Shown here piece after piece: positions 53,854 to 64,000 of a stretch of DNA of 64,000 nucleotides. Position numbers and translations under genes: made by a program. The stretch is from Clavelina lepadiformis (taxonomy: Eukaryota; Chordata; Ascidiacea; Aplousobranchia; Clavelinidae). The stretch lies in contig NC_135242.1 in NCBI RefSeq assembly GCF_947623445.1, forward strand, positions 23,684,001 through 23,748,000, written 5' to 3'. The notes below the pieces were generated by a model. The model ran no database searches. It was not told where the DNA came from and worked only from the letters and a program-made list of their open reading frames with translations. Each line of letters opens with the position of its first letter. The stretch's first letter is position 1.

Positions 53854-53920
53854 GCTTCGGTTGTGTAAAGGTTATCACGTTTGCCTCACACGCGAAAGTT
53901 TTCGACATGGGTCGAAGAAA
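53854..53920 (+). pseudogene. tRNA-Val(CAC)-like pseudogene
   Basis: Resembles the preceding tRNA-Val (GTGTAAAGGTTATCACG and loop CTCACAC, anticodon CAC). Its T arm and acceptor are scrambled. Head-to-tail with the copy 94 bp upstream, a decayed tandem duplicate. Confidence 0.65.
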
Positions 53921-53921
53921 C

Positions 53922-56900
53922 CTAAATGTTAATCTTTTCAGAAAGCATCAAGCAAATGAACATGTTGCTTTTATAATTTGCGAAACGTTTCGGTGGAATG
54001 ATTTTACGACCAGTTCGAGACGTCTTTATAACCGCAGGAGGTTTTGTTGCAAGAGGTTTTGTTGGCTCCGGGGCGGTGACAGTTGGTGGTACCGTTTCTT
54101 GTCTCGCCGAGGTGGAGGGCAATGACTGCGGAGCAGGATCTTGTGTCTGCAAAGAAAAATTCTGTTGTTGATGCGAACGTGTTGGTGGTAAAGGGGTCTC
54201 AATATTGATAGTGTAGCTAGGCTTTAGACGGTCGAGGGAAACGCGGTCCGGTTTCCCCTGTCGAGAAATAACAAAGTACTTTTCGTATCTCTCCAATACT
54301 GGAAACGGACCAACATAAGGGCGTTCCAACGCTCTTTTTACATGGTCACAGCGCACAAAGACGCGGTCACAATGTTTCCAATCCGGATGAACATAGGACT
54401 GTATGAATTTCGTATGCGCGGTCGTTGATGTAAACTGAAGGTCGTTGATGAAGTCTCAATACGCACCGAGGTAGCTGGATGTAGGAACTGCAGAGGCAAG
54501 CTTGGAGTCAGAAAAGAAACCACCTGGAAGACGTAAGGTGTGTCCAAAAGTTAACTCAGCTGGTGTACATTTCAGGTCCTGCAGATAGCGATTTCGCAGA
54601 GCCAGGACAATAAAACCCAGTTTGTGAAACCAACGCTCTGGTTCGTCGGAACACTTGATGGCGCGCTTGATCTCCGCATTTGCACGTTCCGTAATTCCAT
54701 TGGACTGGGGATGGTAAGAAGTTGTCAGATTGTGTTGAATACCTAGGGATCGCATAATTTCCGCCCAGGCAGAACTTGTGAAACATGGTCCACGGTCACT
54801 TGTGAGGATGACTGGAACGCCGACCAAGGAACACCAGTGATTTACAAAGTAAGCGGCGACGGTTTCTGTGGTGGCATCCGGGATTGGTATGGCTTGAACG
54901 AAACGCGTATAACGGTCAATGCAGGTAAGAATGTATTTTTACCGTGTGAGGTTGGAAGTGGTCCAATCAGGTCAATTGCAACATCGAAAAATCGATCATC
55001 CGGAATCTTGAATGTCCCTGGTGCGGTTTTGGTGTGACGGAAAATTTTTCCTCCTTGACAGTTTGGGCAATGCTGGACCCAGGTCGCGATCTGTTTACAC
55101 ATTCCTGTCCAGATAAATCGTTCCTTGATGAGCTTGATGGTGGCTTTCTTTCCAGGATGCGATAAGTTATGTAAGTGCAGAAATACTTGACGCCGAAAGG
55201 ATGACGGGACCAGGACCCGCTCCGTGTCGGCGGACACGTCACAAAGAATGGTTACATCGTTATTGGGCAGCTTGCAGTCTTGACGTTTGAGTGCTGTTGT
55301 CGCGGCACGTAGTTTTTGAATGGCAGGATCTGTGGTTTGAGCTTCTGCTATTTTCTCATATTCCAAAGGCGGCGGAAAACTGGAAATAGCGTTAATGTTG
55401 GGTGTTGCATTATGAGACCTTGACAAAAGATCCGCCACCACGTTTGTCGTATATTCTGTAATGAACAGCAATTGTCGGAATTGTCTTGGTGAGTAATGTT
55501 CGGAGAGCTTCCCGAGACTCGAAACCAGAGGTAGATGGTCAGTACGTAAGGTGAATTGACGGCCTGTCAAGAAGTAACGAAAATGTCGAATTGACTTGTA
55601 AGCGGCCAACAGTTCTCGGTCGAAGCAACTGTATTTCTGTTGAGTTGCAGTCAGCTGTCTTGAAAAGAATGCTAACGGGACAAGTTGGTTTCCTTGTTGT
55701 TGTTCCAACGTTGCTCCAATACCGGTCAATGAAGCGTCAACTGTTAAATAAGTTGGGGCGTGAAGTTTTGGAAACGCCAATGTGCTGGCATTTGCGATAG
55801 CTTGTTTGCTGTCGGCGAACGCGCGTTCTGCCTCCGCATTCCATTGTAAAGGGGCGCGTTTGTTTCGATTGCCTGGAACTAGCTTGTACAACGGCTGTAG
55901 CATGGTGGAGCAATGCTTCAGGAAACGAAAATAGTAGCAATAAACGCCCAAGTAACTTTTCAACTGTTTGCAGGTTTTCGGCTGAGGGTAATCGAGAATG
56001 GCTTGCACTTTTTCTTGAGTCGGTCGTATACCCTGAGCGCTTATGTGATGTCCTAGGTATTCAAGTCCCTGGCGGTTGAATTCACATTTGCCGAAATTCA
56101 ACGTTAAGCCGAATTCATCAAGCCGTTGAAAAAGCATCTTAAGGTGTTCAAGATGTTCTGACAGATTACCACTTCCGATTATGATATCATTGAGGTAGGC
56201 AAAGATTCCCAGGTGTTGAAGGGGTCGTACCACTTCTCCTATGAGCCTGGAAAACGTCCGTGGTGCGCCGGACAGACCAAACGGAAGTCTTGTATATTCA
56301 AATTGTCCAAGGGGGCAAACGAATGCCGTCTTATGAACGTCTTCAGGAGCCACCGGGACTTGGTGGTATGCTTGCTGGAGATCTAACTTGGAGAAGACCG
56401 TCTTACCATATAAGACGTCTGCAAAGCTGTGTAGGAACGGAAGCGGGTAACAGCTGTCGGTTGTTTGTTTATTGACCAATTTGTAATCAATGACAAGACG
56501 ATACTTGTTGCCTGACGAGCCTTTAGGAACTAGTAACGCTGGGCTCCCGTACGGTGAATCACTGTAGCGGATGATTTCCCGTTCTAGCAAGCTGTCAATT
56601 TGTTTCTTCAAGATTTCCATTGTTTCTGGACTATAACGACGCGGGCGTGAACGCACAGGCGGACCTGTGGTATGAATATGGTGAACGATAGAATGTTTCA
56701 CCGGTTTAACAGCAGCTGACAGGGGTTGTAGCAGGTCCGGAAATTGATGTAACAGATGGCCAACCGGATCTATCTGACTGAGAATCGATATTCGAAGAGG
56801 GTCATAGGCCTCAGGCTCTAGCGTGTATTGTTGTTGGTTGGGAACATCTATGAGCTGCTTCGCTTTAAGGTCCAAGACAAAGTTGTAATTAGTGAGAAAA

Positions 56901-57090
56901 TCCAACCTCAGGATGAAAAAAGGTGTGTCCGCCAGTACAAACTCAAAGGGATAAGAAAAGCGAGGATGCAAAGAAACATTAAGCTGTTTATTGCCATACG
57001 TAGTAATGAGCGTTTTGTTGGCTGCAAACAGCGGCGCTTTTGATTCTCGATTAATTTTGTCAGCTGAACTGGCCGATAAAAGCGAAGTTG
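53922..57090 (-). mobile_element. Ty3/gypsy LTR retrotransposon, pol region, broken
   Basis: Minus-strand pol of a Ty3/gypsy element: end of protease near 57.0 kb, reverse transcriptase (SPYGSPALLVPKGSSG, FSKLDLQQAYHQVPV, RLPFGLSGAPRTFSRLIGEV), RNase H (LTVDASLTGIGATLEQQQ), zinc-binding integrase start (LHNLSHPGKKATIKL, HCPNCQ), and integrase core and C-terminus down to 53.9 kb. Most of protease-RT-RNase H reads as one piece. The whole copy is broken at least three times and neither gag nor terminal repeats were recognised. The GATC-rich repeat abuts its 5' side at 57103. Confidence 0.93.
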
Positions 57091-57102
57091 AAGCCGCGCT
57101 AT

Positions 57103-57339
57103 TAACTTATGCTGTGATTGCTGTCTTCAACAATGGGATGTCATGCAGTCTGCATATAATCTCGGTTCCAAATCATTAAGCTTTTAGCGTTGATCAAGAT
57201 CATGCGTCGATCACATGATCTTGACCAGATCGGACTTGGTGCATGACAACTAAGGATCCACTCAAAACCTAGATCATATGATCTCAGTTTAATCCTTAAT
57301 CCTTGATCAAGTTGATCTGTTGTGGTGCATCCCGCCCTA
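57103..57339. repeat. Dispersed GATC-rich repeat, copy 2
   Basis: About 85-90% similar to 41781-42009 by eye, same orientation. Lies directly next to the 5' limit of the gypsy pol region. Confidence 0.85.
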
Positions 57340-58216
57340 AGAATGAAATGAAAACATTAAGGATGTGCTGGAAACACTGAAGTACAGTGATGACATATGT
57401 GCAGACATGAAATATTGAACCTTCTGTTATCAAAGCAAGGTGTTCACACCAAATACCCTTGTTTTCTTTGCTACTGGGATAGCAGAGCCATAGATGAGCA
57501 TTGGATAAAGGATAAGTTTATCACTTGGAGAGAAATATATCATTCATAACCTAGTTTGTTGATACCAAGAAGATCATCCTATATAATTTGTTTTTTACAT
57601 AGATACATGAAAGAGCGCTAGCAAGGCCGATGGCAGAGGGCGTTCCAGCAGTTTTGATTAAAAGCACCTCTACATTTCGGTTTCTGCTTTGCGGTATTAT
57701 TTTATAATGAACATATGTAACATCTCAAAGACATGATGTGATAAAAAAAAATAATGACAGATTCGGATTAAGCGCCCCAAAATTAGGTAAAAAAGACCCA
57801 AACATAGTCTGCCGCAAAAATCGTGTTGACCAGTGTAATTTTTCTTTTATAAATGTAGACTCATGTCTGCACACATGGGACACTCAGAAATTTTGTCAGA
57901 GTTTTCATGACAAAATCGTTAGCTTCACAATTTTCGCGAAGCGGCCTCGGTTATGAATGTTACACGCCGCCCAGTTTAAGGACCACTGCTATGAAGACAG
58001 TAGCATGTAAATGATTTGAACAATAAAGTAAGATTTCACCAAAAACTGCCTTCTCTACAGTGATTAATAACCACAAAACTACGTTTCATTTAGGATAGTT
58101 ACATCACAATAGAACACAAGAATAATTTTCATTTCAGTATTGTTACGTCGCAAAGCGCAAACCACTGCAGAATCATAGAACACCTGCATTGAGTAGCCTA
58201 CGAAAACGATGAAAAA
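57340..58216. other. No gene; two hAT-like ends
   Basis: A sequence reading inward CAGTGGTCCTTAAACTGGGC ends at about 57989, and the end shared with 48401 lies at 58139-58167. No transposase is seen between. A plus-strand open stretch at 57738-57956 is not recognisable. Confidence 0.4.
58139..58167 (-). repeat. hAT-like transposon end, copy 2 (see 48401-48429)
   Basis: Exact reverse complement of 48401-48429 over 29 bp. The flanks also share some sequence, with gaps. Confidence 0.75.
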
Positions 58217-58395
58217 TGCCAGGAAATAGTAGGCCAGCAAAGGGAAAAGATTTGAAAGAAAGCATCTCAGTGCGAAGTTGCCAAGGAGTTTGGAATTTCA
58301 CAGTCCCAAGTGTCGCGCATTTGCAAGACGAAGCGGAAGCTTTTATCCGCTCATCAAGGCAACAGAAACCGATCGTTAAACCCAATAGCAGACGT
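58217..58395 (+). pseudogene. CENP-B/pogo-type helix-turn-helix fragment
   Basis: Starting MPGNSRPAKGKDLKE, then in a shifted frame CEVAKEFGISQSQVSRICKT and KRKLLSAHQGNRNRSL. This is the N-terminal helix-turn-helix found in pogo/Tigger transposases and CENP-B. The frameshift lies near 58265. No DDE domain follows on this strand. Confidence 0.6.
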
Positions 58396-58714
58396 TTATA
58401 GAAAAGATTTTATTCATTGATGTATCTGATTCTTGTTGCTTAAGTTTGTGTTGAATTAACCTTTCATGAGCATCAACAGCTAAACATTCCATTAGTAGAT
58501 ATGTTGTTTTTGTCCGACCAGAGGTCATATCTTTTGTTGCTTTGGAATCACTAGCAATATGCTTCAGGGTTGGTACCATGTATGACATGAAATTGAAATA
58601 AACATTGCGTCTTGCAATTAAGGCCACAGTATTCAATGCAGATTTTATGCAGCCCTGACTACTTGTGACATATTGCTCCATCGATGTGCTTCCAACCAAG
58701 AAGTTGTGCAGCAT
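58376..58714 (-). pseudogene. Possible hAT transposase fragment
   Basis: 112 codons, containing SYMVPTLKHIASDSKATKDM and SGRTKTTYLLMECLAVDAHE. The second resembles the G-R-T-K-A-x-Y-L-I block that precedes the catalytic region of some vertebrate-type hAT proteins. Weak; no catalytic motif is kept. Confidence 0.4.
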
Positions 58715-59030
58715 TTTGACAATGTTGAGCAGTTTTTACATGCCTCATTAGTTCTGATTTCCCAGCAAAAACGTTCTTGTCACAAATTTGACAAAATGCT
58801 TTTGAAATTTGAAAAAAATAAGGTTGAAAAACATTGGGTAGGCCAGTAAAATTACCGGTGACAACTCATGTAGCACGTCTTGTTCCTTTAATAGAAAGGT
58901 TTGCTTGAGGAAGGAGCTTTTCTCTTTGAAAGTAAAATTTTCTTGAAAGGTGAACTGGTCAGCACCTGCGACTTCATGGCTTTCCTCTTCCGGGCGGTCA
59001 GTTTCGTATGAGTGAGTGGAGAGATTTCCA

Positions 59031-59720
59031 TCACATGAACTGCAATCTGAGCACTGGTGGGCCATCACTAAGCAGAATACCCCCAACCCCTTCAGCTGCA
59101 GCCTGATTGCTGGGAGCAGAATCACCACCCCGCTGCATACCCGCAACCCCTTCTCTTTCACCAGCAGTCTGAGAGCTAGTGATAGTGTTATTCCACAGCT
59201 GAATGCTCGTAACCCCTTCTACTTTAGCCAGAGATCTGGTGGTTGCACCATCAGCTTCCAATTCCGGTGAATCAACAGCATGGATCTCAGTCACCATCGA
59301 CGGGGCAAAGTCTGTTTTGTCAAAAATGTACGGGTTGAAGGGCATTGTACCTGCCGACTTGAATCCATTCACAGCTTTCTGAACTCTAGCCGCTTTGGAA
59401 TATGCAGTGTAAAAAAATCCACACACTCTATAACTTTGAACACGTTTACCACAAATGGTCACCATCCAGTGGTCGATAGCCTGATTCTAATGAGTCTTCA
59501 AAGGCCAAAAGAATGTCCTATCCAGGGGTTGCAACTTGCAAGCGGTGAGATGTGTGAGGAGGAATTGACAACATCATGATTCCATTCTGACAAGCAAATC
59601 GCAGGCAGGGTGAAATGGCTCACATGATTAATAGAACGTTTTTATCAATGGAGGGATCTAGCCAGACGTTGAGGCAAATCCACGAGAACCTGATGGGACA
59701 GTGGACATCAGAATTACGTC
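59031..59720 (-). pseudogene. pogo/Tigger DDE_1 C-terminal remnant
   Basis: On the minus strand, pieces in two frames read PPHTSHRLQV (expected L-P-P-H-T-S-H-x-L-Q-P) and then, openly at 59031-59465, YSKAARVQKAVNGFKSAGTM followed by PFNPYIFDKTDFAPS. This is the end of the DDE_1 transposase domain of pogo-like elements. A low-complexity AAAEGVGG-type tail follows. At least two frame breaks; it lies next to a BED-type N-terminus of another superfamily. Confidence 0.72.
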
Positions 59721-59859
59721 AAATACGGCTTTCCTTGATCCGTAGAATGAGTTGCTCGCCTCGACACAGTTTTGTTTGACAAAGAAATTTCCCGCATTTC
59801 ATTGGCCTCTTTTTGCCGTGAACTGTTGCGCTCATTTTGGTTGCAGCTGGTAAAATATG

Positions 59860-60308
59860 TTCTTCAACAAGGAAGCCTCAAACGATTCTCTTGTGTACTT
59901 CCCTTTATCTACAAATTCACTTTCAAATGATTGTCTTTGTCTTTCCGATGTTCGCAGAAAACGATGAAAAAACTCGACTGGCTTGTTGCGGATAAGTATC
60001 ATACTTGGTGTGAAGATGTCTTTTCAACTTGTCAGGCTTAAGACTCTCGCTTGCCAGCACTGCATTGCAGATCAAACAAAGTGGACGATGTTCATTGTTT
60101 TCCGAAAAAAAGTGAAACCATACTGCAAAAAACTTTTGTTATATTTTCTCTTTTTCATATGAATAGTCGCCTTTTCTCCAATGCACTTGCGCTTTTTCGA
60201 TGTGCAAGCTATTTTTGCATCGGCCTCTACCTCAGCTTTCACATGATCTGCAGTAGGCTTATTACTAGGGCAAGTTTTTGTTGCACTAAAAACGTGAGAA
60301 AGTTGCAT
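59860..60308 (-). pseudogene. BED-finger N-terminus of a ZBED5-type hAT transposase
   Basis: The minus strand reads MKKRKYNKSFLQYGFTFF, then after a frame change near 60110 NNEHRPLCLICNAVLASESL and KPDKLKRHLHTKYD. This is the ZBED5/GTF2IRD2-type N-terminus (compare KKRKYDQNYLTYGC at 31834). The catalytic region is not found; pogo-type sequence occupies the place further downstream. Confidence 0.75.
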
Positions 60309-60416
60309 TTATTTTAGACCGCCGAAAATTCATTTTTTGCCGGTACGCAGCAAGAAAATAACGCTCAACAATAACTCAAATAACTGAACAACAACTCAAA
60401 TTTAAACGATAGTGAA

Positions 60417-60641
60417 TTAATCAAGCGATCTATTTACATATAGTGCCAAATATTTCCACACATTGTCTGGGGAGAAATGGCGATCGTTTGCCAACAGTTT
60501 GCTAAAACTTCGTTCCACAGAGCATGAAGTTGCTTGGCAATTTAACAATTTGGTATAGAGTTCTGGACTGATGTTTGGTCGGGTCATTTCCACAATTGCT
60601 TTTAGATCACTGTTCAGTTCAAATCGATGATCCAAATACAA
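60417..60641 (-). pseudogene. hAT C-terminal dimerisation fragment
   Basis: Reads LLNCQATSCSVERSFSKLLA and then NVWKYLALYVNRSLD to a stop. This is a hAT dimerisation signature (S-V-E-R-S-F-S). It lies upstream, in the minus direction, of the BED N-terminus at 60.3 kb, so the two are from different elements. Confidence 0.72.
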
Positions 60642-62150
60642 TTTTATTCCAGATATATTATATTATATTTACGTTTTGCGCAATACTTGATAAAAGTTGC
60701 AGTAAAAAGTTGCATGAAAAAATGAAAAAAGTTGCAACATAAAATTCCTACAAACAGCTTAAAACATCATTCTACGTAAATTGTGAGTATTTAGGAAGCT
60801 GCCGGAAGCTGTAAAAAAAAGTTGCAAAAACTTGCCCTACTTATTACCATTATCGTTCGATTTTTTTAACCACCTATCCATTCGATCAGTCTTTTCTTAA
60901 TAATTAGCTACCAGCATGCACTCCTTACGTTTAAGCTCTGTGTTTTCGGTAATTAGGATCTCGTACGTCCGCAGAGGTAGAGAGATCTATGACGTCATAA
61001 AGCGCAAAAAGAAAAAGTTGTGCATGCTACTGCGACACGTGGTGCGTATGCGGTAACGTTCATCAACTGTCAATAAATGAAGTCCTACAATTTACGGTAG
61101 TACTAAAACTAGAGCAAGGCCTATTTACGTAGAATCTAACTCAGTTTAGGATGATATTTTGCACAATTGCAACAATAGTATATGCAGTACTTCATGTAAA
61201 ATTGGTATACGCTCTGCGACCCCCAGTTTGGGAAGCCCTGACCTAATTTATAGCTCAAAGTGTAATCATTTAATATCATGAAGCTCGTTCCTCGTGTTGG
61301 TACAGCAGAATGTATATCGATTCATTTTGGGCCGCTGGTGAATTCGACTTCTTCCAGCATTTCCCAAAAGATTTTCTGAGGCCATACGGCTTAGCAACAA
61401 CTGAAGCATCTGGTACTGAAGACTTCAGCAACGGCAATGGTAGGAAAGCCCAGAATTACTGTCGAGCAAGAGCATAAAAGGGAGTATTACAACGTTAATG
61501 GAAAAAGTGCAGAATACAACTGTTTTTCAGTTAGGGATCGTCAATGTACCTCATTTAGGCGCTGCAAAGCTTGTTTTTTAACAACCTCGACAAAGGAAAA
61601 CGTTGTTATCGGAGGGAAAGACCAACCTTGACTCTATGAAAAATTAAATATACAATGGCAGCTGTGGTGGATATAACACAAACAGTGAGTTCACGTCAGT
61701 GTTTTTTTCAGTACACTTGCCCAGCTTCTATTGGATGAGCTGTTTCACAAGTTTTGGCTGGCTGTAGAAACTGGGAAGGGGGAAGAAATGAAAGACGAAG
61801 TAAATCCAGTGATTCTGGTGGAAGCACTGAACCGTGTCTTCAGAGTCTTTGCCAGAAAATACCACTCGGTTCGACACAGCCTGATAGACTGCTTAAATCA
61901 CTGAAGTAATATCTGATAAGTTTACAAATAATCTATGTTTTTTATTATCGATGACTGTAGTTTCGGCAACAAATACACAACTTACTGAAAAAGTAAGCAA
62001 TCAAAAAAATGTGTGTTAATCACCACAGTGAGAACATTTCAAAATGAATTAATCAACAATTTCAACATTGCTCCCCTTTACTTGTTTGTATTATTTCCGC
62101 CCATATGAATTTACTTCAGGAGCCTCATTGCTTCCTCCTGTACGGCGAAC
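60642..62150. other. No supported gene; hAT-like end and two exon candidates
   Basis: A sequence reading inward CAGGGCTTCCCAAACTGGGG ends at 61240, typical of a hAT end; its partner is not found. After TTTTTTTCAG at 61711 the + strand reads AQLLLDELFHKFWLAVETGK then VNPVILVEALNRVF to a stop at 61903, which could be an exon of an unknown protein. An open frame at 61437-61631 is not recognised. Confidence 0.4.
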
Positions 62151-62770
62151 TTAACCAAAAAAAGCTTCCAAAAGTTCTTTGTTGATGCTGCGAGTACAAA
62201 CATACGAACCAGGACTAGTTGAGAGCAAGTACTGTACAAGTTCTGACATAGCTTTCGATGCCATTACTAGGCCTGCATATGTCTGTTTTGACAGAAATTG
62301 TTTTTCTTTTTCTAATTCATTTTTACCTTTTGTACTTCCTTTCCAGTTGTCAAGCTCGTTAATAAAAGTGTCAGACAGCCACATCAAGCGGGGATCATGA
62401 ACATCCTTATAGCGAATCAAATCTTTGTTGTAACCATTTATTCATGAGGTTTGCAAGCCATGCACTTCGCTCCATTTTCTCTCCACCCCTTTTCTTCATA
62501 AGCTTACTTACAGACTTGGACAAAAGCTGTGCTGCATAACAAACTCTTATTTTCGAATAGCTATGCAAATTAAAATGGGCATTTATAAGTTCACAGCAAC
62601 GCAATTCTTTACTGTCAAATAATCTCGGCACACTACAAAAATGTTCCAATCCCAATCTCCCAATCTTTATCCTAAATATATAAACCTCAAAAGAAAACAC
62701 GAAGAAGACAAAGTTAGATCAGAGTCAACCACCTATGAAGTCACTCAAAAAGCATTAACAAAAGCTTGAC
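62151..62770 (-). pseudogene. P-element/THAP9-like transposase fragment, inverted copy
   Basis: The minus strand reads HFNLHSYSKIRVCYAAQL (62407-62700), as in the 37.4-kb copy. In another frame it continues to 62151-62420 with FLSKQTYAGLVMASKAMSEL and INKELLEAFFG, the P-element/THAP9 C-terminal block. One frame break lies near 62420. The flanking region (KRKHEEDK on the + strand) is also shared with the 37.2-kb copy. Confidence 0.8.
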
Positions 62771-63159
62771 TCAAATCAGCGCACGAGTGCGGTCAGAAAT
62801 ATGCTCGTGGATGAGCTGAGACACGGCTATAAAACAAAAAAACAACGTTGGATTGTTCGAGTAAGTTACCACATTATTCTTTCATGTAGAAAAGTTTTAA
62901 AAAAAGGATTTTCTTAATGCAGGTGCAAGATCACAAAACATCTGCCACATACGGCGATGCCACAATCGTCATGCCCGGATGGCTGAAGGAAGGACTGGAC
63001 AACCTTGTCCAGTTCAACGGCGGTACTTGTGAGATACCTCATCAAGGAAAGGCTCTTACAAGTTCCGCCGCAGCTAAAGTTCTTCAGCGGGTCTGGAAGT
63101 TGGCCGGAGGTCGCGGAAAATTCACAGCGACCTCAAACAGAAAACATTCGGCGACACTA
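62768..63159 (+). CDS. Two-exon recombinase-like gene fragment
   Basis: Exon to 62860 (AVRNMLVDELRHGYKTKKQR, WIVR) and exon 62923-63159 join in phase across a 62-bp GT-AG intron. The joined protein reads RVQDHKTSATYGDATIVMPG, then WLKEGLDNLV, and ends FTATSNRKHSATLV before a GTAATT donor. A V-x-D-H-K-T...G-x-A block followed by a later R-K resembles a poorly characterised animal family related to tyrosine recombinases (Crypton- or DIRS-like); this is motif recall. The C-terminal catalytic region is not clearly seen, although PGKAKTREYHRTLARFIGRK near 63420 might belong to it. Confidence 0.5.
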
Positions 63160-63200
63160 GTAATTGATCTTTTCTGTAATTAGACCTAGCAAGATAATTA

Positions 63201-63380
63201 AACGTTTGAAGAACTTCAAGCAACCGAAAGTAATTCAATGGTTTCCAAATAAACATTTGTACAGCTCTATTCTGTTCTTTGAAACGGATATTGCTTCGGC
63301 AGCACAAAAAGGGCGAGTTTTAGGGCAAAAATTTACACTTGTAGCTTTTCCTGGCATTGAACCACTGAAACGTTGATGAG
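63201..63380 (+). repeat. Dispersed ~178-bp repeat, copy 2 (see 28067-28242)
   Basis: Nearly identical to the 28-kb copy. It lies right after the recombinase-like exons and ends in a TGA after PGIEPLKR, so it may encode the end of that or a neighbouring protein. Confidence 0.88.
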
Positions 63381-64000
63381 TTGCCGAATAAGCAGCCTTA
63401 ATTTTATGTATTTACAGGCCAGGAAAAGCCAAAACGAGGGAATACCACCGCACTCTGGCCCGTTTTATTGGGCGGAAAGTAGACAATGGGGTGGTGTGAC
63501 AAACTTGGTAACCGGGCTCGAGCTATGAGAAATTATCACACAAGTCATGCAAAGGCTTTCCTTAGTCCGAGGATAAAGATTACCATACCAATTTTCACAA
63601 GTTTTTTCCTTTTGTAACCTGGTAATGGTTTATAAACTTGCATAGCTCATAACTTAACAACAAGTTATGGCTACGTACGCATGCTTGTTGTGGTACAGTA
63701 GATATGCAGGAATTTCTGTGAGATTTTCAGTATTTTTTTCAAGTGTGAGGTGCAATGACATTTCTTCAAGCGTGTCAAAATAACAAAATACGTCTTGAGG
63801 TAGCGATCCAACAGACTATCACTCAAGGTTTTGACATCCGGGTTAAATCAGTCTTTGTAGAATCGTGTTTGTGACCATTGTGCTTATGATGAATACAAAA
63901 GTTATGCAAAACACGATAGAACCTGCCAACAAAGCCGAGTTAGCTGTCCACACATGGAAGTTGGTCATAATTCCTGATATGATCGACATAATTGTTTCGT
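63381..64000. other. No supported gene; end matches the 27-kb element
   Basis: A short frame after an AG near 63420 (GRKVDNGVV) is listed with the recombinase-like gene. The last ~50 bp (CTGATATGATCGACATA) match 27370-27412, so the dispersed element continues past the window. Confidence 0.5.

Noticed and set aside
53688-53920. tRNA-Val pair as a tRNA-derived SINE
   Set aside because: No tRNA-unrelated body or tail shared elsewhere in the window; simple tandem tRNA duplication fits better.
54837-56475. Plus-strand frames opposite the gypsy pol region
   Set aside because: Antisense shadows of the minus-strand pol reading.

Overview
The window looks like nuclear DNA of an invertebrate animal. 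It is AT-rich, has short spliceosomal introns (GT-AG, about 60-500 bp), eukaryotic tRNA genes without encoded CCA, and a dense mix of metazoan transposons (hAT, Harbinger, piggyBac, P-element, pogo, LINE, Ty3/gypsy). A PKD1/REJ-type gene and SLC18-like exons fit a deuterostome such as a tunicate, but that placement is inference.

1-19.6 kb is a tRNA/satellite domain. Tandem tRNA-Ser genes in 158-bp units (mostly UGA, two CGA), many degenerate, lie on the + strand up to 3.4 kb, with a 5'-truncated LINE inserted in one spacer. Then come five blocks of a perfect 8-bp satellite (unit TTAGCTAC, about 8.75 kb in all). They are separated by three near-identical 2.3-2.5 kb units that carry minus-strand tRNA-Ser copies, a broken intron-containing tRNA-Leu(CAA), tRNA-Arg(UCU) and a tRNA 3' fragment. 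Most block edges fall inside tRNA genes.

19.6-29.6 kb holds exons like a vesicular amine transporter directly at the satellite edge, a nested pair of non-autonomous transposons, and the best single-copy host gene: six exons in the order homeodomain-like, HMG-like and GTF2I-like repeat (23.6-25.7 kb). A piggyBac fragment and dispersed repeats follow.

29.6-48.6 kb is mostly transposons. It has a ZBED5/GTF2IRD2-type hAT carrying two further hAT insertions, each with perfect 8-bp target duplications; further hAT, P-element and Harbinger remnants; a short LTR-type element with 0.4-kb terminal repeats; and a Na+/K+-ATPase alpha pseudogene.

48.6-64 kb has a PHD-finger transposon-like gene (minus), nine cleanly spliced exons of a polycystin-1/REJ-type gene (plus), tRNA-Val sequences, a broken Ty3/gypsy pol region (minus), a BED-hAT/pogo mosaic, P-element pieces, and a two-exon recombinase-like gene. 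Apart from the GTF2I-repeat gene and the PKD1-like exons, little here looks like intact host coding sequence.
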